From an uncultured Prevotellaceae bacterium (GTDB lineage Bacteria; Bacteroidota; Bacteroidia; Bacteroidales; Muribaculaceae): a stretch of DNA of 12,067 bases. A program made the position numbers and the translations under genes. The notes beneath the pieces were generated by a model, which worked only from the letters and a program-made list of their open reading frames with translations, had not been told where the DNA came from and did not search any database. Positions within the stretch are counted from its first letter, which is position 1. Every line of letters begins with the position of its first letter. Of this stretch, positions 1 to 7,342 are shown in pieces. The stretch spans positions 1 through 12,067 of the forward strand of contig CALBLR010000319.1 of NCBI GenBank assembly GCA_937896015.1, written 5' to 3'.

Positions 1-51
1 TACGACGAGCTCGAGGCCAACTGCCGCCTCTACCTCTCTGGTAATGTCTAA
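1..51 (+). CDS. 3' end of an unidentified gene (partial)
   Basis: An open frame runs from the window edge to a TAA at 49-51 and encodes 16 residues ending in ...LYLSGNV. The first twelve codons all end in G or C, as in the real genes of this window, and the composition turns AT-rich immediately after the stop. This supports a genuine gene end rather than chance. Too little is visible to assign a family. No terminator hairpin follows directly; the next bases are a TTGAAAG repeat tract. Confidence 0.55.
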   Translation, partial: YDELEANCRLYLSGNV

Positions 52-52
52 A

Positions 53-87
53 GTTGAAAGTCGAGGGTTGAAAGTAGAATGTTGAAG
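53..87 (+). repeat. Short GTTGAAAG direct repeats after a stop codon
   Basis: Three copies of GTTGAA(A)G lie at 53-60, 67-74 and 81-87, spaced 14 bases apart and starting two bases after the upstream stop codon. The same word recurs at 4535-4562 and in reverse complement at 4621-4642, so it appears to be a dispersed intergenic repeat. Function is unknown. Confidence 0.5.
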
Positions 88-115
88 GGGGTCTGAGTTA
101 AATTATCGATAATCA

Positions 116-516
116 GTGAATTGTATGGATGCGACATGCTGAAAGCACTGAAAAAGTATGGTGTTTGCGTTATTTCCCATAAAATTGAAGACGACATTAT
201 CCCGTTAGGGATAAAATATGTGTAGGCAGGTATGCAGCACGGGCGTAGCGATAGCGAAGTCCGTGCGAAATGCCTGCGCTGTTGCCGCCTGCACAATTGC
301 ATTCCAGAGGAATGCGACAGTATACGGATTCTGCTGATATGCTGATTATTGCGTTGCGATGCATTGCAAGGTGCAGTGGTCGCATTCCTTTGGAATGCGT
401 GGCTTGGGTGGACTGTTAGCAGGCATTTCGCGTCGGCTGCGCCTACGCATATCCAATCCCTCTGGGATTGCGACTTTTCAGTGCTCTCGGCATGCCGCGT
501 CCATATGATTCGTTAC
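116..516. repeat. Long imperfect inverted-repeat element made of short hairpins
   Basis: The left arm (116-318) and right arm (379-516) are imperfect reverse complements around a roughly 60-base centre. Matching blocks include 117-155 with 475-515, the block around 208-226 with 443-466, GCGAAATGCCTGC (265-277) with its complement at 423-435, and 299-318 with 379-398. The left arm carries extra bases at about 156-197 and an extra hairpin. Embedded short hairpins are TATCCC/GGGATA (198-213), GCATTCC/GGAATGC (299-315 and 382-398) and CAATCCC/GGGATTG (454-470); two of these are followed by GCGAC. A longer one spans 226-277 with arm ends GCAGG/CCTGC. No transposase or convincing ORF lies inside. 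It resembles REP/MITE-like intergenic repeats, but that family assignment is inference. Confidence 0.65.
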
Positions 517-540
517 TTTATGGCGCATCCCACCATTAAA

Positions 541-588
541 TTTTAAAACACAAAACAAAGGCCCTGGCGCATCATCGCGTCAGGGCCT
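541..588 (-). terminator. Rho-independent terminator of the first sialidase gene
   Basis: The arms AGGCCCTGGCGC (559-570) and GCGTCAGGGCCT (577-588) pair with one G-T wobble around a six-base loop. Read on the minus strand, the hairpin is followed by a T-rich run (complement of 541-558). It lies about 35 bases beyond the minus-strand stop at 623. Its stem resembles that of the terminator behind the second sialidase (11706-11744). Confidence 0.85.
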
Positions 589-622
589 CCGTTAAAAGCA
601 AAGTATTGTAATTTGTTTCAGT

Positions 623-3600
623 TTATCTCACTATAAACTTCTGGCCACCGGCCACATACACGCCGCTGGGCAGTTCAATGGTCTTGCTGTCGCCGCCGTC
701 GAGCGCGAAGCGGGCCACCTGCTGGCCAAGCACGTTGTGCACGGTCACCATCATTCCGGCTCCGCTGCTGAATGTGGCGCTGCCTGTGCTGCCCACTATC
801 AGCAGGCCTCCGTTGCCGCCCATGGTGGCGGCGTTGATGCCGGTCATCGTCTTGTCGGCCGCAATGGTCTGCTCCACCTTTATGGCAAAGTTGTTGCCCT
901 TGGTGAGGTCGGCAATCGCGAAGTCTTCGCTGCCAGTCTTGTAAATCAGGAAGTAGACCATGCGCAGGGTGGGGGTGCCGTCGCTGCCGTCGCTGGCCAG
1001 CACATCGTCAAAGTCCATACAGTCGGTCACTGCCGGTAGTGTGCCGCTGTACCACTGACGCACGCCCATGGCGTTTTCGGCTATGCTGCTGCCCTGCGAG
1101 AACTGTGCCGAGCGGCCATTGACCACATAGTAGGCATACACCGAGTCGCGCCCTGCGACGCGCTGCTGCTTGTTCATCTCCGAGCGATACATAAAGCGGC
1201 CCTCGCTCTCGTTGTAGAGCATCACCACGGCGGTGTAGTTCTCAAACGTCGACTTGTCGCTCATCAGGCGGGCGCGCAGGTCAAGGCCGTTCTTCTTGTA
1301 TTCGGTGGGGTAGGTGAGTCGGTTGGCAATGCTCACGTTTTGCGCGTCGCTGCCGTCGTTCAGGTTGAGGTCGGCGCTGGGGGTGGGCCACACCCACACC
1401 GTGTCGCTTTGCTGCGCATAGGTGTCGTTATACAGCGTGCCGCCCTGGCCGTCGAAGCCGTCAAGCGAGCTCCACTCCGAGTAGTATGGGTGGCGGTACA
1501 TGTTATAGCCGCTGTAGGTGTTGTGGGCCGAGTTGAAGTAGTTGGTGGCTGTGTAGGTCATCACGCCAATCTGCCCCTGGTTGTACACCGCATATATGGT
1601 GATGCAGCCGCCGTCGTTGTCGGGGAAGTCCTGCTCGCTGGGCATCGTAATCGAGTATTGCGACGGGTTGTCGCTCACAGCCTTGAAGGCCGGGTCGAAG
1701 TATTGGCGCTTGTGGCCGGCATAGTCGCTGGTGAAGTACAGGAACTCATAGGGGGCGCGGTTGTGTCCGCTTTGCACTGTCACCTTGTCGCCCACGCCTG
1801 CGGTAATCATTACGCCCTTGTCGGCCTGCACACCATTGGCCGTGATCATGGGGTCGCCGTTGTTGTCGCCGGGCTTGGCCACGATGCGAATCAGGCGTGT
1901 GGGGGTGCGGAAGTAGTACATTTGCGATGAGATGGCCGACGGCGATATGTAGGTCATATTGCCGGTGAAGCACTTGGCGTTGACGCGCACGGTGTAGTTG
2001 TTCTTAACCGCGGTGGCAAATGCCACGCCGTCGTTGGTCTTCAGGTCGCTCCACTTCAGCGTTACCGACTTGGTGGCAAACTCGCAGCCCAGCGACTTCT
2101 CGGCCACCATCACATTCTTTTCGTTGAATATCTGAATGTTGTAGTCCACCTTCGACTCCGTCTTTTGCAGGTCGTTGGGGTTGGTGATCACAATGTCGGG
2201 CCGGTCGGTGGGCTTGTGGGTGTCGTAGGTCGATGTGCCCGGCGTTATCACGGGCGGCTGCAGCGGCAGCTGCTCGGAGCGCTGTGCGCCATATATTATG
2301 TCGCCTATGCGCAGGTTCATGTAGATGGAGCGCATCAGGTAGTCGCCGCCCTGGTCGCAGTTGTCGTCTTCGTCCACCTGGTCGGCGGTGATGCGTATGA
2401 TTTGCGGATACCCCTCATACAGAATGCCCAGGGTGCCGTCTTGCTGCACGGTGATCGAGCTGTATTGGGCCGTCTCGTCGAGGTAGTCGTTGGGATCGCT
2501 CAGGCACAGGCTCTTGGTCCACGTGAAGTTGCCCGTGGCCACATCGCTCTTCAGCGCGTAGAACACGCACAGGCCCGAGCGCGTGGTGGGCGCAGCGCCG
2601 GCCGAGGCCGATGCCTGGGTGGTGGGCACGGTGTGCAGCAGGTATTCCTTGCCGTCTTTGGTGGTGAATGCGGTCATGGCGCCGTTGGCCTTCTCCTTAA
2701 GGTTCATGCCACACTGGCCAAGGTTTTGCGCCTTCCAGCGCACATCGCTTGTGCTGCCGCTCATGGTGAGCATCACAAACTGGCGCTGGCCGGTGCCAGT
2801 GGTGCGGATCGACATCAGAAACTTGTTTTCACCCACCTCGATTAGTTGCGCCTCATCGTCGGCGCCGTTCGATGATTTGAACATTGCCGTTTTCGACGCT
2901 GCTGCGTTTGGCTGCAACACTTGCCAGTAGTTGTTGCTGGGGTCATACACAAGGAAGTAGTTGCCGTTGGTGTATGTCCATCCGTAGGTGTATTTGAACG
3001 AGCGGAAGCAGGCTATCACTTTGCCGGCCAGCAGGCCGCTCTTCACCACACACATGTTGCCCGGGGCAATGTTGCCTCGCTCGTTCTCAATAATCGACAG
3101 CTTGGTGCCGTTTTTGTCGTGTAAGTATTCGGGCGTGCTCCACGTCTGGCCGTTGTCGCGGCTAATCGAGTAGCTGTTATACGTCTTTTTGTTGTCGTCG
3201 GTGATGCCCAGACCGTAGCCGTGGGTGAATGCGCACAGAATGTCGCCGTTGGGCAGCGAGGCGAATGCGGGGTCGCCGTAGCCTATCGAGTTGAGGCAGT
3301 CCAGAGTGCCGTCGCTCTTATATTTTGCCTCGCCCTTGGCTATGGTCATGGCCGTGCTCCACGTCTGGCCGTTGTCAACCGAGCGGCGCAGAATTATGTC
3401 GATGTCGTTGGTGATGTCGTGAATGTGCTTCTTGCGGGCGTCGCTCACTGCCAGCAGCGAGCCGTCGCTCGACGACACAATGGCCGGAATGCGGTAATAC
3501 TTCGAGTAGAAGTCGTTGGGGGCAAACAGCACGCGGTTTTGCATCACCAGCGCGCGCTTGCCGCTGGCGTCATAGCCGTTCTGCTCAAGCAAGGCGTTGT

Positions 3601-4207
3601 TGCCGTTATATTGGTAGTCATTGTAATTATCTCTGTAGATGTATCCCAGGCTGCCGCCTTCAAGTCCGGTGATTTCAGCACCAATCTTTGTCAGATTTTT
3701 GCGCTGGCCGCCTATCAGGGGCAGTTCAGAGCCGTCTTTGGCCTTCGAGTTGATGTCGGCGGTCACATACAGCACATAGCCTCCGGCCTCGGCCACGGTG
3801 CCCTTGAGGCTCATGGCCTGCCTGATGTCGCTGGTCTGGGCCAGCAGCACGGCTCCGGTTTTGCCCGACGGGTCGCGGTAGTCCCACACGCGTTCAAATG
3901 TTTTGGCCACTTTCGACGCATTGCCGCTGATCGACGGGTCATACTTGCGGGCATACACGCACACGCGGTTCACGTAGTTGGCATACTCGCCCAGCAGGTT
4001 GAAACTCACTGTCACCTCGGCGTTGTCGGCCGTGGTGTAGTATTCGGCAAAAGCCAGGTCTTCGTTGGCATTGCCCAGGCCGGCATATCCTGCCGCCTGC
4101 CACCACCAGCCGCTTTGGAAGCCGGTGATGCTGTTGGCATAAGCTGCACTGCAGCCCGCAACGATGAAGCACCAAGCAAGCAAAAACTTCATCATTGCAT
4201 TTTTCAT
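623..4207 (-). CDS. Secreted multidomain GH33 exo-alpha-sialidase, first copy
   Basis: The 1194-residue product should cleave terminal sialic acids from glycoconjugates outside the cytoplasm. A signal peptide (about 1-24, cleavage after AYA) leads into an N-terminal sialidase-associated domain (about 30-185) and a BNR beta-propeller (about 228-640). Catalytic candidates are R239 in the YRIP motif, D264, E452, R468, R543 and Y582. Asp boxes SxDxGxTW lie at 276-283 and 349-356. The R-to-D spacing of 25 and E-to-R spacing of 16 match what I recall for Clostridium perfringens NanI. After residue 650 comes a long region without a firm assignment: a beta-rich stretch, a segment (about 770-880) vaguely like InlB B-repeats, and another unknown module. 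The last 60 residues resemble a T9SS type A sorting tail. I chose the start at 4207 because its first 18 residues align without gaps to the paralogue's start at 7927; an in-frame ATG at 4222 is the alternative. A VAGC sequence (16-19) mimics a lipobox, but the paralogue lacks the cysteine. Confidence 0.93.
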   Translation of the reverse strand: MKNAMMKFLLAWCFIVAGCSAAYANSITGFQSGWWWQAAGYAGLGNANEDLAFAEYYTTADNAEVTVSFNLLGEYANYVNRVCVYARKYDPSISGNASKVAKTFERVWDYRDPSGKTGAVLLAQTSDIRQAMSLKGTVAEAGGYVLYVTADINSKAKDGSELPLIGGQRKNLTKIGAEITGLEGGSLGYIYRDNYNDYQYNGNNALLEQNGYDASGKRALVMQNRVLFAPNDFYSKYYRIPAIVSSSDGSLLAVSDARKKHIHDITNDIDIILRRSVDNGQTWSTAMTIAKGEAKYKSDGTLDCLNSIGYGDPAFASLPNGDILCAFTHGYGLGITDDNKKTYNSYSISRDNGQTWSTPEYLHDKNGTKLSIIENERGNIAPGNMCVVKSGLLAGKVIACFRSFKYTYGWTYTNGNYFLVYDPSNNYWQVLQPNAAASKTAMFKSSNGADDEAQLIEVGENKFLMSIRTTGTGQRQFVMLTMSGSTSDVRWKAQNLGQCGMNLKEKANGAMTAFTTKDGKEYLLHTVPTTQASASAGAAPTTRSGLCVFYALKSDVATGNFTWTKSLCLSDPNDYLDETAQYSSITVQQDGTLGILYEGYPQIIRITADQVDEDDNCDQGGDYLMRSIYMNLRIGDIIYGAQRSEQLPLQPPVITPGTSTYDTHKPTDRPDIVITNPNDLQKTESKVDYNIQIFNEKNVMVAEKSLGCEFATKSVTLKWSDLKTNDGVAFATAVKNNYTVRVNAKCFTGNMTYISPSAISSQMYYFRTPTRLIRIVAKPGDNNGDPMITANGVQADKGVMITAGVGDKVTVQSGHNRAPYEFLYFTSDYAGHKRQYFDPAFKAVSDNPSQYSITMPSEQDFPDNDGGCITIYAVYNQGQIGVMTYTATNYFNSAHNTYSGYNMYRHPYYSEWSSLDGFDGQGGTLYNDTYAQQSDTVWVWPTPSADLNLNDGSDAQNVSIANRLTYPTEYKKNGLDLRARLMSDKSTFENYTAVVMLYNESEGRFMYRSEMNKQQRVAGRDSVYAYYVVNGRSAQFSQGSSIAENAMGVRQWYSGTLPAVTDCMDFDDVLASDGSDGTPTLRMVYFLIYKTGSEDFAIADLTKGNNFAIKVEQTIAADKTMTGINAATMGGNGGLLIVGSTGSATFSSGAGMMVTVHNVLGQQVARFALDGGDSKTIELPSGVYVAGGQKFIVR

Positions 4208-4259
4208 AATGCAGTTTCGCATTTTTTCATAAGTCAGCGCCGCTGTCCCGTGGCGGCAC
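4204..4259 (-). promoter_or_regulatory. Leader hairpin and possible 8-codon upstream ORF
   Basis: On the minus strand an ATG at 4230 opens an eight-codon frame (MKKCETAL) whose TGA overlaps the chosen sialidase start as ATGA (4207-4204), an arrangement typical of translational coupling. Just upstream, 4253-4259 can pair with 4237-4243 as a seven-base stem with one wobble. No ribosome binding site is obvious. Whether the mini-ORF is translated is unknown; it may be chance. Confidence 0.25.
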
Positions 4260-4534
4260 CTTTGTTTGAATTAATTAGTGACTTTGTTCAATTATAGTTG
4301 TCTTTGTATTCTCCTACTTCGTTGGTCATTGTCAAGCGGCGTGTGCCGGGACACAAATAAGCGTAAATGCGTCAACGCAACTAATAGTACGTTGACTCAC
4401 TGTGACTTACTTCATAATGCCTAACGTGCCAGTTTTATTCCGATGCGAAAATACACAAAACTATCAAATTACCCCCCCCAATTAACATGTGGTAACATCT
4501 TTTACAAACTGTTGAAATATCGTTGACGTGATAA

Positions 4535-4644
4535 TTTGAAAGACAAGAGTTGAAGGTTGAAATAAGTGGGCGAGTGAGGGGCGATGAAAGCCGCAGGCCC
4601 CACGCCCACTAAACATTAAACTTTCAACATTCACCCTTCAACTT
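4535..4644. repeat. Intergenic inverted-repeat element with TTGAAAG words
   Basis: Left words TTTGAAAG (4535-4542), GTTGAAG (4549-4555) and GTTGAAA (4556-4562) face reverse-complement words CTTTCAAC (4621-4628) and CTTCAAC (4636-4642). The inner arms AGTGGGCG (4565-4572) and CGCCCACT (4603-4610) pair exactly, and GAGGGGC (4576-4582) nearly pairs with GCCCCAC (4597-4603). Together they form an imperfect hairpin of about 110 bases. It lies upstream of both neighbours, so it is unlikely to be a simple terminator. It shares its outer word with the tract at 53-87. Confidence 0.55.
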
Positions 4645-4659
4645 TATTCAGAAAAACAC

Positions 4660-4667
4660 TAACTTTG
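4660..4667 (+). promoter_or_regulatory. Bacteroidetes -7 promoter element for purT
   Basis: TAACTTTG matches TAnnTTTG exactly and lies 42 bases before the purT ATG, implying a leader of roughly 35-40 bases. No clear -33 TTTG is visible at the usual distance. The same octamer precedes two other genes in this window (7342-7335 on the minus strand and 11879-11886). Confidence 0.55.
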
Positions 4668-4709
4668 CAATGCTTTTTTTTCAACACATAAACTGATATT
4701 TTGACTATT

Positions 4710-5894
4710 ATGACTAAGATTGGCACTATAGGCAGCTCAATCGGGCAAAAGGCCCTGCTGCTGGGCAGTGGCGAGCTGGGCAAGGAAGTGGCCATCGAAC
4801 TTGTGCGCCTCGGCGTGGAGGTGGTGGCCTGCGACAGCTATCCCGGCGCGCCGGCCATGCTGGTGGCTCAGCGCAGCCATGTGTTTAACATGCTCGACGG
4901 CGATGCTCTGCGCCGTGTGGTGGAGCTTGAGAAGCCCGACCACATAATTCCAGAGATTGAGGCAATAGCCACCCCCACGCTGGTAGAGCTTGAGAAGGAG
5001 GGATATAACGTAACGCCCACTGCCCACGCGGCGCTGCTCACCATGAACCGCGAGGGCATACGCCGCCTGGCTGCCGAGCAGCTGGGCGTGCCCACTTCGC
5101 CCTACCGCTTTGCCGACACCCGAGAGGAGTTCGATGACGCCATCGCTGCGGTGGGCATGCCATGCGTGGTGAAGCCCGTGATGAGCTCCAGCGGGCACGG
5201 CCAGAGCGTGGTGCGCACGCTGGCCGACGTCGACGCCGCATGGCACACCTCGCAGGAGGGTGGCCGAGCCGGAGCCGGACGCGTGATAGTGGAGGGCTTT
5301 GTCGACTTCGACTACGAGATAACTCTGCTCACAGTGCGCTCGGTGAGCGGCACTGAGTTTTGCGAGCCAGTGGGCCACATTCAGGTCAACGGCGACTACC
5401 GCTACTCTTGGCAGCCACAGGCCATGAGCCAGCTGGCCCGCGAGCGCGCCCAAGGCATAGCGCGCAAGGTGACCGACGCCCTTGGCGGCTACGGCATATT
5501 CGGCGTGGAGATGTTTGTGAAGGGCGACGATGTGATATTCAGCGAAGTGTCGCCTCGCCCGCACGACACCGGTATGGTGACAATGATTTCGCAAGACATG
5601 AGCGAGTTCGCCCTGCATGCCCGCGCGCTGATGGGCCTGCCCGTGCCCTCAATCAAGTTCTACGGCCCCAGTGCGTCGCGCGCAGTGGTGGTGGAGGGCA
5701 ACAGCCGCATGGTGGAGTTTGCCGACGTCGACAAGGCCCTGACCGAGCCGGGTGTGCAGCTGCGCATATTCGGCAAACCCGAAGTGAAGGGACACCGCCG
5801 AATGGCCGTGATTCTTGCCACCGACACCGACGTGGAGAGCGCAAAAGCCAAAGCCGACCGCGCCCTTAGCCGTCTCAAGATCAACGTGCTTTAA
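4710..5894 (+). CDS. purT: Formate-dependent phosphoribosylglycinamide formyltransferase (GAR transformylase 2)
   Basis: This cytoplasmic ATP-grasp enzyme makes formyl-GAR from GAR, formate and ATP, the third step of de novo purine synthesis. The 394-residue product matches E. coli PurT (392) in length and along its whole sequence. Visible family residues include E22-L23 in [10 protein letters not shown]82 in PEIEAIA, R114 in TMNREG, K155 in VVKPV, E203, E267, E279 and D286 in [13 protein letters not shown]356 in FGKPE, and R363-R364. The ATP-binding loop (159-165) reads SSSGHGQ, with His where E. coli has Lys. The ATG at 4710 is preferred over an in-frame TTG at 4701 because it gives the family's usual N-terminus. 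The gene appears monocistronic: its promoter lies at 4660 and the convergent neighbour is on the other strand. No functional link to the sialidases is evident. Confidence 0.97.
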   Translation: MTKIGTIGSSIGQKALLLGSGELGKEVAIELVRLGVEVVACDSYPGAPAMLVAQRSHVFNMLDGDALRRVVELEKPDHIIPEIEAIATPTLVELEKEGYNVTPTAHAALLTMNREGIRRLAAEQLGVPTSPYRFADTREEFDDAIAAVGMPCVVKPVMSSSGHGQSVVRTLADVDAAWHTSQEGGRAGAGRVIVEGFVDFDYEITLLTVRSVSGTEFCEPVGHIQVNGDYRYSWQPQAMSQLARERAQGIARKVTDALGGYGIFGVEMFVKGDDVIFSEVSPRPHDTGMVTMISQDMSEFALHARALMGLPVPSIKFYGPSASRAVVVEGNSRMVEFADVDKALTEPGVQLRIFGKPEVKGHRRMAVILATDTDVESAKAKADRALSRLKINVL

Positions 5895-5905
5895 AGTTTA
5901 GGGCA

Positions 5906-6028
5906 AAAGTCGCCTCTGACTTTCGACAAAAAATATAAGCTTTTCGACAGAAAGGCATAAAGACAAAAATAATAAAGACACACTCAAAAAACTGTCTTTA
6001 TGAAAAAATCATGTCTTTATGCCTTTCT
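5906..6028. terminator. Nested inverted repeats between convergent genes, probable bidirectional terminator
   Basis: A perfect 17-base inverted repeat pairs 5949-5965 with 6012-6028 (arm agaaaggcataaagaca). Inside it a 9-base repeat (ATAAAGACA) pairs 5972-5980 with 5993-6001. A smaller AAAGTC/GACTTT hairpin lies at 5906-5923, just after the purT stop. The surroundings are A/T-rich on both strands. The element fills the gap between purT (ending 5894, +) and the transporter (ending 6056, -), which fits termination in both directions. All four arms contain ATAAAGACA or its complement, so alternative pairings are possible. Confidence 0.6.
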
Positions 6029-6055
6029 TGTCCCAAGAAAAAAATTATATGCGCC

Positions 6056-7306
6056 TTACAGCGGATAGAAGAACAGGGTGGCACCGATGATTGTGGCCAG
6101 TGTCACCACCTTTAACGGAATTCCTATTCTGGCAAAATCAGCAAAGCGGTAGCCCCCAGAGGCATACACAATCATATTGGGCGGTGTGGCTATTGGAGTG
6201 GCATAGCTGTTAGACACGCTCATCATCAGCGCAATCACAAATGTGAGGGGGTTGACGTTAAGCGTGACGGCCGCCTCGTAGGCAATGGGGTAAATCATGG
6301 CCGCGCAGCCAGTGTCGCTCAGCAATTCAGTGAGAATGGCCGCCACCACGCATAGCACTGTCAGAATCACCACGGGGTTGCTGCTTAGATTAAGGATGTT
6401 GTCCACCACCACCTTGGCCAGCCCGGTCTTGTCGATGGCAGTGCCAATGCATATACTGCCCGAGAATATGATAATCACCCTCCAGTTCACCTCCTGAAAC
6501 GCCTGCTCGGAGGTGCAGCACTTCGTCATCACCATGAGCATGCCCGCTATAAGGCAGCACGAGGTGAGAGGCAGCACACCACACGACGAGGCCACAAGCA
6601 TGGCACCGAGTATGACCAGCGAAATGGCGGTTTTCCGCTTGTCGGGCTTAACGTCCATGAAGTCCGGCTGCGCATCGTCTTGGCCGTCGCGCACAGGCAG
6701 CACATTACGCATCAATATCACCACCACCACGCTCACCAGCATCACGCAGATCCCAACGGGAAATGGCTCAAGCAGGTTCATATACACCCCGCTGTCGATG
6801 GCATACTGGCTTGATATTATCAGGTTGGGTGGCGTGCCTATCAGGGTGAGCAGTCCGCCCAGCGAAGCGGCATAAGCCAGCGGTATCAAAAGTTTCGACG
6901 GAGATATGTGCAGCCTCTTCGACCATATCTTCACCACATTCTGAAACAGCGCTGTGGTGGCAGTGTTGCTCATAAACGAACTTAATATGCCCACCGGCAG
7001 CATCAGGCGCACCAGCGCCATAGCGTGGGTCTTGGGCTGCCCCATCAGGTGCGACACCAGCCATTCAAGAGCACCGGCATAGCGAAGGCCGGCAATCACG
7101 ATAAACAGCACCGCCACCAGCAGAACACTCGAGGTGGCAAGCCCCTTAAACGACGTCTCGAAGTCGAGCACTCCAGTTACACACAGCACAGCCATTGCGG
7201 TGAAAAAAGCCACTTCGGCTCTTACTTTGGTTAGCAGCAGAGTTAAAAACACTCCAAAAATAGTGAAAATGGTAATCCAAGCGTCAATGCTTAATCCTAA
7301 AATCAT
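6056..7306 (-). CDS. SLC13/DASS-family sodium:anion symporter, short form
   Basis: This 416-residue, strongly hydrophobic inner-membrane protein has about 10-11 predicted membrane segments in two homologous halves. The first half carries S113-N114-T115 and GTPPN (157-161). The second carries S330-D331-T332 and TPIATPPN (370-377), followed by GYRF (385-388). These paired SNT and PP loops typify the DASS/SLC13 elevator transporters, which move dicarboxylates, citrate, sulfate or related anions, usually with sodium. Many bacterial relatives of about 600 residues carry two TrkA-C domains in the central loop; here that loop (about 204-226) is only a short hydrophilic linker. The second motif has Asp where SNT is usual. 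The substrate cannot be inferred, and a link to sialidase activity would be speculation from proximity. The gene converges on purT and diverges from the second sialidase. Confidence 0.88.
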   Translation of the reverse strand: MILGLSIDAWITIFTIFGVFLTLLLTKVRAEVAFFTAMAVLCVTGVLDFETSFKGLATSSVLLVAVLFIVIAGLRYAGALEWLVSHLMGQPKTHAMALVRLMLPVGILSSFMSNTATTALFQNVVKIWSKRLHISPSKLLIPLAYAASLGGLLTLIGTPPNLIISSQYAIDSGVYMNLLEPFPVGICVMLVSVVVVILMRNVLPVRDGQDDAQPDFMDVKPDKRKTAISLVILGAMLVASSCGVLPLTSCCLIAGMLMVMTKCCTSEQAFQEVNWRVIIIFSGSICIGTAIDKTGLAKVVVDNILNLSSNPVVILTVLCVVAAILTELLSDTGCAAMIYPIAYEAAVTLNVNPLTFVIALMMSVSNSYATPIATPPNMIVYASGGYRFADFARIGIPLKVVTLATIIGATLFFYPL

Positions 7307-7334
7307 AAACTTAGTGTTGTATTATAAATTTCAA

Positions 7335-7342
7335 CAAAGTTA
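7335..7342 (-). promoter_or_regulatory. Bacteroidetes -7 promoter element for the transporter
   Basis: On the minus strand TAACTTTG (7342 down to 7335) matches TAnnTTTG exactly, 28 bases before the transporter ATG, implying a leader of about 20-25 bases. No convincing -33 element is visible. Confidence 0.5.

Larger units (their letters stand above)
4231..4709. other. Divergent intergenic region between the first sialidase and purT
   Basis: This AT-richer spacer must hold the promoters of both flanking genes. It contains a C8 tract (4472-4479), the repeat/hairpin element at 4535-4644 and the purT -7 element at 4660-4667. On the minus strand, TAGTTTTG (4463-4456) fits TAnnTTTG about 250 bases ahead of the sialidase start. 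However, the nearest upstream TTG is only about 15 bases away, so this promoter is doubtful. I see no gene here. Confidence 0.6.

Noticed and set aside
116..516. CRISPR array
   Set aside because: The repeated units are short palindromes at irregular spacing in inverted orientation, with no direct repeats and spacers of regular length.
48..546. Three small frames of 62-84 codons within the inverted-repeat element
   Set aside because: They are explained by the palindromic repeat structure, with no start context or protein-like composition.
3221..4297. Long plus-strand open frame (358 codons) opposite the first sialidase, and similar long frames at 1340-1930 and 2165-2845
   Set aside because: They are antisense shadows of a G/C-rich-wobble gene; the minus-strand frame has recognisable sialidase motifs, and the antisense products are Val/His/Ala-rich without any family features.
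4701..4709. TTG start for purT
   Set aside because: An ATG three codons later gives the usual PurT N-terminus and residue numbering matching E. coli.
4737..5618. Minus-strand frame of 293 codons inside purT
   Set aside because: It is fully antisense to an unmistakable purT, with His/Ala-rich shadow composition.
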